Below are positions 1 to 12,140 of a stretch of 64,000 bases of DNA, piece by piece. This DNA is from Pleurodeles waltl (Eukaryota; Chordata; Amphibia; Caudata; Salamandridae), in contig NC_090451.1 in NCBI RefSeq assembly GCF_031143425.1, positions 661,940,575-662,004,574 of the forward strand. Direction: 5' to 3'. The notes below the pieces were generated by a model. That model worked only from the letters and a program-made list of their open reading frames with translations. It made no database searches and had not been told where the DNA came from. Within the stretch, counting starts at the first letter, position 1. Each line of letters starts with the position of its first letter. Both the position numbers and the translations under genes were made by a program.

Positions 1-1205
1 CATGACGCCCGGATTTGGGAATTCCCGTTTGGGGAAATAATTGTGATTAATCCTGGGTACTCGTGTTCGAGGCCAAAGTATTAATTATAAAGTTATAACC
101 TTCCCCTATTTATGACAGGAGAGGTTTTTAGGTTGAACCTACCAGATAGTGTAAGTTGTCTGGTTGCAGGAGACCTATTGTGGGCTGACCAAGAAAATAC
201 AGGGACCTACAGCCTGCACGTTTCTTGAGATTGGTAGGTTTTATTCTCACTCATTTGTCTCGTATCCATTGGCTTTCCTTGTCCATTCTGCGTTTGTTCC
301 TTGGCTGGAATATATACTCTTTATCATCTTTCTGAATGGTTGTCTCCTGCCCTTCCACTGCTCACTTTTAGACAATTATGTTGTTTTCTTTTTTCATAAG
401 CACTCCATGACAGTGCATGCATGTTCTAGCTCTCTACATCGTGTGCTCTCCTCCGCCAAATGCCTACCCCTGTGTAACATTTTGCGATCAATCTTGTATC
501 GCAGGCTTTCTTTTGTGTGCTTCTACCTCCAGCAATGCATTGTAATTATCTGAGGGAAAAAATGGAAGCATCTAATCATTTATATCCTTCAATGTTTTCC
601 TATCAGTTGTTGTGGGTGTGTATTATAAACTCGACTCCAAAAAGGTGGGCGATAAATCCCTCCCTGTGCATTGAGTGAACCTTTGGAATCTAATTTCTCT
701 CTTGCCATTTTATGAATTCATAGATATCTCTGTAAGAAGGTGGACTCTAAAACAACATATTCCAACTCACTGTTGATCGAGATGGAAACATCAATAAATC
801 TTCACGAAGATGAACCTGGGAGTAGGCACCAATACTACCTTGAACTTAAAGAATTTGGTTTGTGGTTCGGTGAAACATGGAAGCTTGTATTTCTCAGACT
901 TATTCTGCCAAAGTAATGGCCAATAAAAAATGCTGATTTCTAATGTCTCCATTTTGATCTATTTTTGCAGTGGATCAAATGTTCACTTAATCGTCTCTAT
1001 GAGCTCCTGAAAGGGAATGGCTATAGGTCGCTACTGACAAGAATCAAAACAAAGTACACAAATTCTTTAAAAATGAGCTGCGAGAAGGGAAGCACTGACC
1101 GTCCTCTTTTTCACATTTATACATGGCTATCCAGAAAAATTACATAGATAGGAGTAGGTAAAGCAGGAACAACGGCTAATAGGAGGAAACTAGATGACAA
1201 TGAAC
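1..1205. other. No recognisable gene
   Basis: AT-rich sequence with short open frames that resemble no family I know. I see no splice-bounded exon, RNA gene or clear repeat. It ends at the left edge of DIRS copy A, where the shared terminal motif begins near 1207. Confidence 0.5.
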
Positions 1206-1697
1206 AAGTTACTTACCTTCGATAACGCTTTTTATGGTGGATACAGTGGCTACCTGTGGATTCCTCACCGTATGAATTCTCCCAATGCACCAGCATTCAA
1301 TGGACATTTTCTACCTAGGTCCTCACGTCAACAAGGACGTCACAATTGCACGGCTCTGCACGTGACTCCGCGTGATGTCATCGGTGCCATAAGTAGTCCT
1401 CGCCTGCGTGCTGATGTCTGTTCCACCATTTTTTACGTGCCTTCACGACGAACAGGTGAATACCGACCTCACAAGCACAGCATGTGCCAATCCAAAAAAA
1501 AAAATATATATATATATACATACACACAAATATATATATATAAATCACAAAGCCTGTTTCTATAAAACAAAAATATATACATTCTATGATAAATGAAGGC
1601 TTGGTATGACCAGACAGGCAAAGGGGAGGCAGGAGGGACTGTGAGGAATCCACAGGTAGCTACTGTATCTACCAGAAAAAGCGTTACCAAAGTTAAG
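1206..1697. repeat. 3' inverted terminal repeat and ICR half of DIRS copy A
   Basis: About 60 bases at 1206-1265 recur as an imperfect reverse complement at 1637-1700. A second piece carrying CTACCTGTGGATTCCTCAC follows at 1724-1745. This is the DIRS arrangement of terminal repeat plus internal complementary region. The arm also holds an A-tract and a (TA)n stretch at about 1494-1545. Confidence 0.65.
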
Positions 1698-1737
1698 TAC
1701 CTTGTTCTTCTGACGGATTCAACTACCTGTGGATTCC

Positions 1738-2790
1738 TCACCTTATTAATAGAATCCCAAAGCAGTCCCGCACTCGGAGGTGGGTGTCTGACTGGTCAAA
1801 CCAAGAAGTCCTGAAAACAGAATGGGCAAAATGGCTATCCGTCCTAACTTCTGAGCCTAAGCAATAATGCTTTGCTAAAGTGTGGAGGGAAGCCCAAGTT
1901 GCTGCCTTGCAAATATCAACAACTGCTACACCTCTAGCGCAAGCAGAAGTGGCAGACTTATCCCTGGTGGAATGGGCCCCAATATCTTCAGGAGGAACCT
2001 TCTTTGCTAGTGAATAACAAATCTTTATGCAAAGAATGACCCACCTTGAAAGGGTTCTCTTGTGGACGGCTTTGCCCTTCATTTTGCCCACATATCCAAT
2101 GAAGAGTTGATCATCAATTATAAAATCTCTCGTCCTCTCAATGTAGAAACTCAGAGCCCTTCTTGAATCCAAGCAGTGCAGTCTTTCCTCCTCCTTTGAT
2201 GGAAGGGTAGGAGGATAAAAGGACGAGTGTTATAGATTGTCCCAGATGAAAGGGAGTGACTACTTTAGAAAGAATAGCCGCCCTGGTTTTCAGCACCACC
2301 TTCTCAGTGTGAAAGGTTGTAAAAGGAGGTTTCACACACAGACCCTGAAGCTCACTCACATGTCTAGCTAACGTGATAGCTGTTAGGAAAACTGTTTTAA
2401 AAACTAAAAGTCTCAATGGGCAAGAATGCATAGGCTCAAACGGTGAACCCATTAAAAAAGTCAGAACTAAATTCAAATCCCACTGAGGCATAACAAACGG
2501 AGTGAGAGGAAACTTGTTAGTTAAGCCTTTACGGAACCTATGAACTATAGGGGACTTTTAATATGGAAGGCTGATCAGAAAGGCAAAGAAAGGCGCTGAC
2601 AAATAGCCTTTCACTGTCGCAACTGCACAACTCTTCTGTGCTAAGGAAAGGGCAAAAAGCAAAATATCAGATAAATGAGCCTTTACAGGATCAATTTGTC
2701 TCTTTCCACACCAAGTAACACATTTTGCCCATATGTCGGCATAGACAGTCTTTGTGTAGTGTCACCTGGCCGATAAGATAACATCCACCA
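1738..2790 (-). pseudogene. Tyrosine recombinase (YR) remnant, DIRS copy A
   Basis: Two overlapping minus-strand frames (2138-2491 and 1738-2172) give the catalytic half of a DIRS recombinase. Frames further right, to about 2790, give part of the core-binding half. The C-terminal piece keeps the HxxR box (AHSTR), the Trp of the ATW segment and the KHYCL segment with the nucleophilic Tyr. The first catalytic Arg is lost: copy B reads SARRVSE where this copy reads LARHVSE. Together with the frame breaks this makes the copy inactive. In a live element the enzyme would integrate the circular DNA intermediate. Confidence 0.8.
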
Positions 2791-2814
2791 CTTCTGGAGG
2801 GACAGAAATGGAAC

Positions 2815-3240
2815 TCAGACTGCCCCGTTCAATCTCAAGGCATGTAGGTGTAGGCTCTGGAGGTGAGGTTGTAGAACCTGCCCCTGCAACTGCAAGAGGC
2901 TGTCTATCCTGTGAGGAAGACAGAGCAGACGGCACAGTGAGAGTTGAAGAAAGTCTGTGTACCACACCCTTTTTGGCCATTCCGGGGCTATTAAAATGAC
3001 TTCAGACCAACCTTGGCGAATCTTCCTCAGAACTCGACAAATCAAGGGTATGGGAGGAAACACGTCAAGTAGTTGGTCACACCAAGACAGCTGAAACACG
3101 TCCCCCAACGCCCCCTGCATCGGATATTGGAGGCTGCAGAACGACAGGCAGTGTGCCTTCTCTTGAGTGGCAAACCAGTCTAGCTGAGGAAGTCCCACAT
3201 CCGGAAGACGTGAAGAACCACGTCCGAATGGGGACGCCAC
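2815..3240 (-). pseudogene. DIRS methyltransferase-like domain remnant, copy A
   Basis: This frame follows the RNase H remnant and contains the family's DLFA-like start (here LDWFA), a VFPPIPLI segment and the APEWPKRVWYTD box. Copies B and C carry the same domain at the end of ORF2. The family literature compares it with phage Dam-type adenine methyltransferases. Whether it methylates DNA is not shown by the sequence. Confidence 0.65.
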
Positions 3241-3313
3241 TCGTGATCAGTTGAGAAGTGCCAACTGAGACTGTCCGCATGTACGTTGAGAACTTCGGCC
3301 ATATGGTTTGCTA

Positions 3314-3776
3314 CTATGCAAATCCGATGGTCCTGCGCCCCCTGACCAGAGCCTCTCTGCAGAGAAGGTATGACCCTACTCCTCCCTGCTTGTTGATGTA
3401 CCACATCACAGTAGTGTTGCCCGCCAAGACTTGAACTGACTGACTGCAAATGAATGGGAGGAAGGCCTTGAGAGCCAGATGTATCGCCCCCAGTTCTAAC
3501 AGATTGATCTGAAACATCTGTTCCACTGGAGACCAATGGCCTTTGATCTCCAGGTACCCCAAATGACCTTCCCACTCTAGAGTAGAAGCATCCATTATAA
3601 CGGTAGTCACTGGAGGTGGAAGAGAAAACGGCCTTCCTTGGGAAAGGTTGCTGTCCACAGCCCACCATCGTAGATGCACTGCAGCGTCTCTGGAGATCGT
3701 TATCGACTTCTCGAGATCCCCTTTGTGTTGAAACTACTGCTTGCAGAGGCACAACTGGAGAGCCCTGATGTGCCAA
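3314..3776 (-). pseudogene. RNase H remnant, DIRS copy A
   Basis: The frame at 3314-3679 aligns with the RNase H part of copies B and C: MDAS with the first Asp, INLLEL with the Glu, then WYINKQGG. The second catalytic Asp is replaced: copy B reads QTDNTT where this copy reads LAGNTT. A neighbouring frame (3180-3776) carries the rest of the domain, which indicates a frameshift. It is non-functional. Confidence 0.75.
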
Positions 3777-4700
3777 TGTGCAAGAGTGACCAACAGAATG
3801 CAGGAAGTGAACAGACTGAGCAGACGTAGGACCTTGAGGACTGGAACAACCGCTCCATTCTTAAACATTGGAATCAACGCCTGAATGTCCTGAATCCCCT
3901 GAGGAGGAGGGTAGGCACGATTCAATATTGTGTCCAGTACTACCCCTTTGAACAGGAGGCGCTGAGAGGGCACATTAACCGTAAAGCCCAGGTTGAACAA
4001 CTACTAGGTTGTCACCTCCAAGTGATGCAACACGAGCTCTGGGGACCCGGCTTTGATCAGCCAATCGTCCAGGTAAGGTAATACAGGTATTCCCTTCCTT
4101 CTGAGGTCCGCTACCCCCACTGCCAACACCTTCGTGAAGACTCGAGGTGCAGAAGTAAGACCAAAAGAAAGGACCGCAAACTGGTAGTGTTGCGACCCTA
4201 CCATGAACTGGAGATACTTCCTGAGCGACTTCAGAATAGGGATATGAAAGTAAGCATCCTGTAAGTCAATAGACACCATCCAGTCTTCCTTGTTCAACGC
4301 AAGAAGCACCTGTGCTAGGGTCAGCATTTTGAACTTCCTTGTTTGAGGAACAAATATAAAATCTTCAGATCCAAGATAGGTCTCAATCGACCATCCTTCT
4401 TGGGAATCAGGAAATACTTTATATAACATCCTTGACCCTTTTCCTGCTCTGGAACCAACTCCACTGCACCTTTTGACAAAAGGGCATGCACCTACTGCTG
4501 AAGCAACAGGAGATGCTCTTCTGTGTAAAATGAATGACGGGGAAGGAAGGGAGTGGGAAACTCCAGAAAAAGAAGGGCATAACCTTTTCCCACTAAACTC
4601 AGCACCCAAGAGTCTGATGTAATTAACTCCCACTCGTGAAGACAATTTAACAGCCTTCCTCTTATGGGTAAAACCTGCTGGAGTATGGAGAGAAAACTAC
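3734..4700 (-). pseudogene. Reverse transcriptase remnant, DIRS copy A
   Basis: The 4004-4645 frame holds the palm of the reverse transcriptase: SIDLQDAYFHIPI with the first catalytic Asp, LSFGLTSAPRVF, and the YLDDW active-site box. The thumb and connection continue in another frame at 3734-4000. The N-terminal fingers lie partly in the frame at 4492-5007. The active-site box is intact but the gene is broken by at least two frameshifts. Confidence 0.85.
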
Positions 4701-6545
4701 GGCTGCTTTCCTTGATGGGCTCCCCCAGAGGAAGAGGATGAAGCGGAATCCTTCTGTGTGGCTGCTCGCATTCTAACCCTCCCACGGCCCCTATAAAACT
4801 TGTACAGAGGGTTGGTAGGCTGCTGGACGTTGGATTGTAGCCTTCCACAAAATGAGGACCCACAGCTAAATCCTCTGAAGCTCCGAAAAGACCTAAAGGG
4901 TGCAGAAGATGATGCTTGGAGACCCAAAGATTTTGCAGTAGCCCTGCTTTCTTTAAATCGTTCCAAATCTGAGTCCACTTTAGTCCCAAACAGCTTCTCA
5001 CCAACAAAAGGAAGGTCCATCAGCATAGCCTGAACATCAGAGGAATGCCAGAACCTCTGAGCCATACATGCCTCCTGGTTGCTACAGAAGTGCCCATAGT
5101 CCTAGCAACCGAGTCTGCAGTGTCCAAACCAGATTGAATGACCTGCTTTGCTGCCGCTTGACTGTCCTGCAGGAGTTCATTAAAGTTCCCCTGTACATCC
5201 TGAGGCAAAATTGGTACAACTGCTCTTGCCGTGTCCATTAGGGCATAGATATACCTCCCTAGCGCACATGTAGCATTCAGAGACTTTAAGGCCATACTGC
5301 CAGAGGAGAAGCACTTCTTAGCTGTCTGCTCCATACGTTTAGACTCCCTATCAGATGGAGTCACAGGGAACGAACCAGGAGACTGTGCAGAACAAGAGGC
5401 TTGCACCACCAAGCTCTTAGGCGTTAGATGCTGTGATAGGAACTGAGGATCTACTGAAGCAACTCAGTAGCTCCTAGCCACACTCTTGGAAACCGCAGAT
5501 GTCGTGACAGGCTTCCTCCAAATTTCTAAAATGGGCTCAGTGAGGGCATCATTGAAAGGGAGGAGAGGTTCAGAAGACATACCTGATGGATGCAGCACCT
5601 CAGTTAAAATGTTTGTTTTCGTCCCCGATGTCGGTAGTGGTAAGTCCAAAAATACAGCAGCCTTTCTTATCACACTGTGGTAAGAGGCTGCCTCTGCTGT
5701 GAGTTCACCTCCAGGGGATGAAAATTCCCACTCAGGGGATGTATCCAAACCACTAGCATAGTCTAGACCCTGAAATTCACCTACAGGCTCTGGAGTTTCC
5801 CCTTCCTCCAATAGTTGATGTCGATACTTTTGCTCTTTCAAGAGTCTCAAGGCCCTCCTTCTCGACCTCAGCCTGGACTCCAAACGTGGCGTTGATAAAG
5901 TCTTAACCAGCGACGCCAGTTTCAAAGGTCGCTCTGGCGGAGGAGAGGGAGGCGAATCCACACTGCATGCCAATCGGGATCAATCCGGCACCAGTATCGA
6001 CACTGTCAGCGCCGCTTGCACAATCATTCAGGGTAGAGGTGGCGACGTCATAGTCGCCGAACCAGTACCTTCACATGGAAGAAAGGGTACAAACTGGGCC
6101 TGCTTGTACACCAGTGTCAGGCCCCTGGGACCAGCAGGTGCACCAGAGGGGGGCCATAGATCTGTTAAATATGCTAAACATAGCACTAAGGAACGCTGAT
6201 GTATCCGCTCCCAGAGCCGGAAAGGCAGGAAACCCTTGCTCCTCCTGAGGTGGCTGGACTGGCTCCGATGATTGTACACCCGGCTCCTGACCATGAGCGG
6301 ATGCAGGAGAAAAATGAGCTATTGGGCTTGCCGGGGACTCAGAGATCTCAATTAAAGTTGACGGCAGAGAAGGCTGTGGGCTCTGAGGCTGAGGAGACAC
6401 TGTGGGACTGACCTCCCACGCCGTGTGGCGCCACCTCGGAGGAGACTGCAACCGATCTCTGGACGAACGACGTCGAGACCCAGGTAGGCGTCGCTCCTTA
6501 TGCGACCTCGAGGATCTATGCAACAAAGTGTCCCTTGCCTTTGAT
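4697..6545 (-). pseudogene. Gag remnant, DIRS copy A
   Basis: Several frames (4697-5065, 5020-5412, 5464-5973, 6071-6545) together resemble the copy B and C Gag proteins from the Arg/Ser-rich middle to the C-terminus. They include an LGRYIYALMDTAR segment matching LGRYDRSLWDSL of copy B and a PFVGEKLFG segment matching PFSGSSLFG. The N-terminal zinc-binding cluster is absent because the element is truncated here. GTCGAC-like CpG-rich motifs occur around 6440-6530, as in the other copies. Confidence 0.65.
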
Positions 6546-6549
6546 CTTC

Positions 6550-7250
6550 GGCAACCTCTCTGCTCACCCTTAGCACTTATGGCAACAAAAGCAAACAAAC
6601 ACAAATGATGGAGGGAATGCAGAATCAATCAAACATTCACCCCTAGTCACAGATCTAGGTTTAATCCATCAATTCTTTTGCTCACCATGCCACCCCAGTT
6701 TGGACCCAGCCATATGCAAATCAGTCTTGACCCTGTTCCCCATGGTAACAGTCCAGCCCAAACTACCAGACCAGGTCCTCTCTGGACCAGAAACAAGCAG
6801 TCTAGGACCAGTTTCGGGGTATCGCCCCTCTTCAGCCAGGCCAGCTTGAATCTGGTGGCATAGTGAGCACGGGACCCACGTCTGGGCATACCCTTCCCAC
6901 TTGGGGCGACAAATGCAAAAAGAACAGTTGATGGATGGAATGAAGAACAAATCAAACATTCACCCCCAGTCACAGATCTGGGTTTAATCCATCAGTTTTT
7001 TGCTCACTATGTCATTCCAGTTTGGACCCAGCCATATGCAAATCAGTTTTGACCCTGTTCCCAATATGAACAGTCCAGCCTGAACTACCAGACCAGGTCC
7101 TCCCTGGACCAGAAACAAGCATCCTGGGACCGGTTTCGGGGTATCGCCCCTCTTCAGCCAGGCTGTTTGAATCTGGTGCCATAGTGAGCACAGGACCCAC
7201 ATCTGGGCATACCCTTCCCACTTGGGGTGACAAATGCAAAAAGAACAGAC
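6550..7250 (-). repeat. Tandem copies (about 2.2) of a 321-bp repeat
   Basis: The segment GACAAATGCAAAAAGAACAG at 6908 recurs at 7229, a period of 321 bp, and a more diverged start occurs at about 6580. The units also share GTTTAATCCATCA, TTTGGACCCAGCCATATGCAA and GTTTCGGGGTATCGCCCCTC. A single unit in the opposite orientation lies at about 34147-34470. I read it as a dispersed newt repeat that also occurs head to tail. Its class (satellite or non-autonomous element) is unknown. Confidence 0.75.
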
Positions 7251-7254
7251 TCTT

Positions 7255-8703
7255 AGAATCTTTCTGGAATCAAGAGAAAACACTGCCCAGGAGAAGAGCT
7301 GATGGAGGAGTACTCTCCCTTTGCTGTTTTGCTTTGCTGGAGTGGCCTGCAGTTGCTGCTTCTGCCTGAAAAGAGTGCAAAGGGTGAATTTTGCAGTATG
7401 TCCTGCTTGAGAAAGTTCTCCAAGGGTTTGGAGTAGAGCTTGCCTCGTGTTGGAAGTCTCAGGGACACCAAAGACTTCAGTTTCCTCAACCTGCAGTACT
7501 GGGAACTGTGTGTTTTGTGCTGTTCAAGAGGAGAAACCACTGCGACACCGCCAACGAAGCCGCTGGCCGCACTGTAACCTGCAGACACTGCACGGAGTCG
7601 CACTGCCCCGCTTCGCACCCTGACCCTGGTCCACCGACGCCATCAGACGACTTCACCGGCATCGCCTGCTCACACCTCAGCCTGAGCCTCCCTGACGATG
7701 ACGCTCCTGCTGACACCTGCGCCGATGCCTGCATCGTGGCCTGTGGACACCGCTCGTGAGGAGCACGAAGCACCGTTCTGCACCGCAGCCCCGGTCCACC
7801 GCCGCCAGCAACATCGACTCCAGTGTCATCACCAGGCATCCCTTCCTGCACCATGACCTGTGAGCATTGCTCGTGAGAGTAACGTAGCACGTCCCGTCCC
7901 GCACCACTGGCTTGAGCCTACCGACTACAGCACTTCCGCGACGACTACACCGCTGCCTGTACCGTGACCTGTGGACACCGCATGTTGCACCGCCCCGCTT
8001 CACACCTGGCCCTGATCTCACCGACGCCGCTGCATGCCGTCACCGAGCCAATGCCTGCACTTTGACCTGTGGGACCGCACATTGCAACGTCCCGCTTCGC
8101 ACCACAGCCCCAACGCCATCCACGTCAGCACTCCTGACTTCATCACCCGGAGTTCAATCTGCAACGCGTGTGACTTCAAGGGCCCGACGACTCCTGCACT
8201 GACTCTGGAACCAACACTGCGACGCCGCTCTCCGGAGCTCACTGCGAGGATCACGTTGCCCTACAAATACAAGGTAGTGTTTGCGGGTCTTCTCGACACT
8301 GTAGCTGGCCCACGAGGCCGCAGCCGGCCTGAACTGTTGGTTTTGTTGATCACGACGCTGTGATAGCCCCAGGTGGAGCTACAGTAAATCTTGCAGAATT
8401 CATTTTTTTATTACTGTGTGTTGGATTTTTTATCGTATTTGGTGTTGTTTTAAATAGATAAATATTGGCTATTTTTCTAAAACTGGTGTGGCGCCCTTTT
8501 GTAGTGTTTTCACTGTGTTGCTGTGTGTTATGTGCAAATGCTTTACACATTGCTTCTGAGATAAGCCTGACTGCTCGCGCCAAGCTACCAAGGGGGTGAG
8601 CAGGGGTTATATGAGCAGGTATCTCCCTTATCCTGACTAGATTGAGGGTCCCTACTTGGACAGGGTGCAAACCGACTGCCAGCTATAGACCCCATTTCTA
8701 ACA
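7255..8703 (-). repeat. LTR-like high-copy repeat (minus orientation), GC-rich at its left
   Basis: Read on the minus strand it begins TGTTAGAAATGGGG at 8703, the TG start usual for an LTR. A minus-strand AATAAA lies at 8412-8407. The GC-rich part at 7540-8240 holds diverged tandem units around GACCTGTGGACACCGC and CACCGCAGCCCCG. From memory, the end near 8570-8703 resembles a very abundant newt repeat. No internal retroelement genes adjoin it, so it may be a solo LTR. The left boundary is uncertain, and open frames here are by-products of the GC-rich tandem structure. Confidence 0.4.
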
Positions 8704-10598
8704 ACAACAATCCGGCAAAAGCTCAAAATGAATAAAACATTTTGTAAATCTCCAGGCTTCAGTTTTATTCATATCATTAAATTCTATTAGTTCTCCTAAA
8801 TAACTGTCAGTAGTGAAACCAGATCACCTTACTCGCTGAGACAGGGAGTTTAGCACCTAAAGTCAAACCACTATGTAATAATGTATTAAGAGTTTATAGT
8901 TTTTTTTATCAAAATGTTTTCTGGTATATACAATGCATACGGCATTCTGACGTCGACAAGGACTTTGTCCATGCTATGATGATCAACAAAAATAAATAGA
9001 AAAATATGAACATATGAGGCACTTCCTGGCCCTATCATTCCATGTCCTCATGCCATACGAAAAGATCTTTCACTTGAGAGTGGTGCCCCTCAACCTCTTG
9101 CCTATTCGTAAGATCAGATACTCAAAATCTGTAGACAGATAGCTACAAACCAAGGACACCTCATCTATGTCACCTACTGGCCTGACGTGGCGCAGAAAAC
9201 AATCCCTGTGCCTAGTTCCTCTATACGTTTAATGGCCATTCAAATTGCAAAACCATGCCTCTGGCTCACACCTGTCTGGCAAGTGCATGGCCTTGTGGAC
9301 GCCCCAAGCCTATACCAATCTATATCAGCAAATTTGAGCACTATGCAAGTGCATCAGGGGTTTTAAGCTCTACAAAGATGATACAAATGACGTACCTACT
9401 TGCCTGACCACCTAGAAAGTGCTTTGTGGTACTGGAGCTGAAGGAAAATGCCACAGAAATGATAATACAATAAACTGCAAACTCATGATGGCCTTTTGAA
9501 TGACTGGCCAGCCACCCGACCCGAACCATCTACCTTGGTGGACTGCACTGTGCTGGTTCTTTTACATGTTAGCTAGCTTTTGCACATCCATCAAACCACT
9601 GTGACGGAGCTGTGCAGGGACATTCAGCACCTAACATAAAATCATAAATCTTAGATGAAATTCAGCAATCCCTAATGTGTGCAAGAAAGGAATCGGAATC
9701 CATATGCCTGACAGCTTATAAGACCACAGAAAAGAAGAAAAATGAAGTGAGCACAGAAATAGCATTTGAAGTCGCCGGATTCGACTCTGCCTTGTGGGCT
9801 GCCGCAAGTACAAGAGCAGGCTAACTCATTTCTCAACAGAACACATTTCCCCACCTCTGGCGCCTTCCAAACCCTAAATCATTACTTCCTTTGGCTCCTG
9901 AGTACACAACAGGGTCAAGGGCTGCAGCAAGTGAGCCAAAAATGTGTTTGTCTTAAAAGCTTCTACAGGAAACAAGTAGACCAAGAATTGAAATAAAATG
10001 AGCCACAAAATATAAAACAAACACTGGCAAAGCAAATCAGTCTGACTGGCAAGCATGCAATGTTTTAGTTACGTATTTATTTTTTTGAATACGAGTAAAA
10101 AAATGGCAACAAATATAAAGATAGAGTGACCGAGGAGCCCAGGCACGCTAGCCTCTGACACTGAAGTGAGCTTCTTTTCAAGCAGCTAAGCACGTGATCA
10201 AGCGAAATGTCATCACTCACAGTTCACTGACTGTCAAATGACGGAGAGGTATGACCCACTGGTCCACGCTGTATACTTTGGTGGGTATGAAAACGTGAAT
10301 GACACTTGAACATATCAATGGATGGAGACACTATGTATGTATTATTCTTTTGATTTATTTGGAAAACTGGGGCTAATGAACAACTACTGCTGCCTCGTGG
10401 CAAAATAGCAGATTATTCACCCTGAACAGAAATGTGTGTTAGTGTTTCTTTCAGAGGAAATGGAATCTAAAACATGATTTAAAGAGTGTTTCGAGAGAGG
10501 ATCTTCAGAGCTCTAGGAAACATGAAATTGTTGTGTGGTTCCTGTGTATGAAAGCTACAAGTAGTGTTTAAGATTATATCACTTACAGATATTAAAAC
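8704..10598. other. No recognisable gene
   Basis: AT-rich non-coding sequence. I see no exon, RNA gene or clear repeat boundary. Confidence 0.45.
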
Positions 10599-10670
<72 letters not shown>

Positions 10671-10698
10671 TACATATATATATATATATATATATATT
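10599..10698. repeat. (TG)n(TA)n microsatellite
   Basis: A TG run of about 16 bases is followed by about 80 bases of almost pure TA. Confidence 0.95.
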
Positions 10699-10717
10699 AC
10701 CTTCCTGGCAGTCACCA

Positions 10718-11100
10718 GTAGGTAGTTTTAGTTAGGACCTAGTTTCTATACGAAGTGTTTTTTAGTTTGCTAATAACTTTAGTGTCGTTTTACAAACCTT
10801 CACCGAATTTTCAAAACTAGTTTGCCACTTACTTTTGTTGCAGACTGGAAAGTTTCAGGGTGATTCATCAAGCAGGAAGGGAGGAAAAAATGGGGGGTCC
10901 CAAAACATGTTTTCCCCATGCAATTTCCCACAGGTATTTTCAACACGACTACAGCCCGAACCACTGGACGGAATTACACCTAATTTGGCAGACAGCTAGA
11001 TCTTGGACCAGAAAGTGTGCTTTTTGTAATTTGGTGTAAAACTGTTCAGTAGTTTTTAAGTTATTAATGGATACATACATTAGTATATCTAGGGACTTGA
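10718..11100 (+). repeat. Dispersed repeat, first copy of a direct pair
   Basis: It starts GTAGGTAGTTTTAGTTAGGACC and matches 11764-12140 at a constant offset of about 1046 bases. Shared blocks include GACGGAATTACACC and ATTTGGTGTAAAACTGTTCAG. The copies differ by many substitutions and small indels, so the duplication is old or the two inserted independently. Confidence 0.75.
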
Positions 11101-11440
11101 ATCCACGGATCTCAAGGAAAAGCATTACCTGGCTGGTTGCAATCTGAGAGGAAAGTTGTGGCCGCCATTTTCTTTCTCGCATAGGGCCGGGGTGGAAGAA
11201 AAAACTATAGAAAACAGACATAAGGGGTCAGGATATGGGTATCCTGACCCCATAGAAGAGATGAAGGGGACCAGGGCAGAAATGGGTCATTTTTTTGGCA
11301 GATCCACTGTGGCGCTTCAGTGTGGCCCCCGAGTAAACTTGTGAGGGTTCCGTTGATCCAAAAAACAATGGAAAAAAAACACCCACTAACCCACCAAAAT
11401 TTACTGGGCATGGCTAAAGGCCTTGGATGGCGGTGGTTGT

Positions 11441-11760
11441 ATTAACATGCAGTAATTAGACATTACTTTACATTTAAAAAAACATACAAATTCACTGAAA
11501 AAAACCAAAGGTTACAGGGATGTTATAGTTAGTTTGACGTTTTACCCATAGAAAACCATACAAATTCAGCAGTTATTATTATAGTTATATTTATTTGAAG
11601 AAACTATAACTTGTGCAGTTAAGTAACTTTAGTCCAAAAGTTGTAGTTTCTTCACATAAGTATAACTATAACTGCTGAATTTCTCTGGTTTTGTATGGGT
11701 TAAATGTCAATACTTAACTATAATGTCCCTGTAAACTTTGTGTTTTGTTAGTGAATATCG
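11441..11760. repeat. Inverted, AT-rich repeat related to 21770-22580
   Basis: The two halves are imperfect reverse complements (CATACAAATTCAGCAGTTAT near 11560 against CAGCAGAATT-type sequence near 11670; AACTATAAC against GTTATAGTT). Similar text with TTACTTTACRTTWAAAAAA and GTTACAGGGATGTTATAG occurs at about 21770-21880 and 22140-22580. Confidence 0.5.
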
Positions 11761-11763
11761 CGA

Positions 11764-12140
11764 GTAGGTAGTTACAGTTAGGACCTAGTTTCCACTGAAA
11801 AATCGTTCTTTGAGTTGGCTATATCTTTGGTGCAGTTTGGCGAATCTTCACAAAATTTCCCCAAAAAATGTGCCCAAGGGTCTTGTTGTGCATGGAAAGT
11901 TTCAGGCTGATCTGTCAGGCAGGGGTCTGAGAGAAAAAAAAAGGGGGGGGTGGGCGGAAGCAAAAAAATGTGTGTTTCCAATGTTAATTCCCATTAGGAC
12001 TTTGAACACGACTGCAGCCTGGATAGATGGACGGAATTACACCAAATTTGACAGAAAGCTAGCTCTCGGTCCAGAAAGCATGCCTTTTGTTATTTGGTGT
12101 AAAACTGTTCAGTATTTTTTTAAAATTTTAAAAGAAAACG
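11764..12140 (+). repeat. Dispersed repeat, second copy of a direct pair
   Basis: Partner of 10718-11100, with the same order of blocks. It is followed by further low-complexity repeat sequence (A-tracts at 12247-12260 and 12337-12346). Confidence 0.75.

Larger units (their letters stand above)
1206..6545 (-). mobile_element. DIRS-like tyrosine-recombinase retrotransposon, copy A (decayed, 5'-truncated)
   Basis: Reading the minus strand from right to left there are remnants of Gag, reverse transcriptase, RNase H, a methyltransferase-like domain and a tyrosine recombinase, in the same order as in copies B and C. Each domain is split between frames by indels and stops. The left (3') end keeps an inverted terminal repeat and an internal complementary region. 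The right (5') end is missing: gag breaks off within its Arg/Ser-rich part and runs straight into a 321-bp repeat near 6545. This is the oldest of the three copies. YR retroelements integrate by recombination and make no target duplication, and none is visible. The exact right edge is uncertain by tens of bases. Confidence 0.85.

Noticed and set aside
164..553. A 129-codon frame near the window start
   Set aside because: No recognisable domain and no supporting context; composition is that of non-coding DNA.
7391..8363. Overlapping frames of 96-134 codons on both strands
   Set aside because: GC-rich tandem repeat within an LTR-like element. The frames overlap in many phases and resemble no protein.
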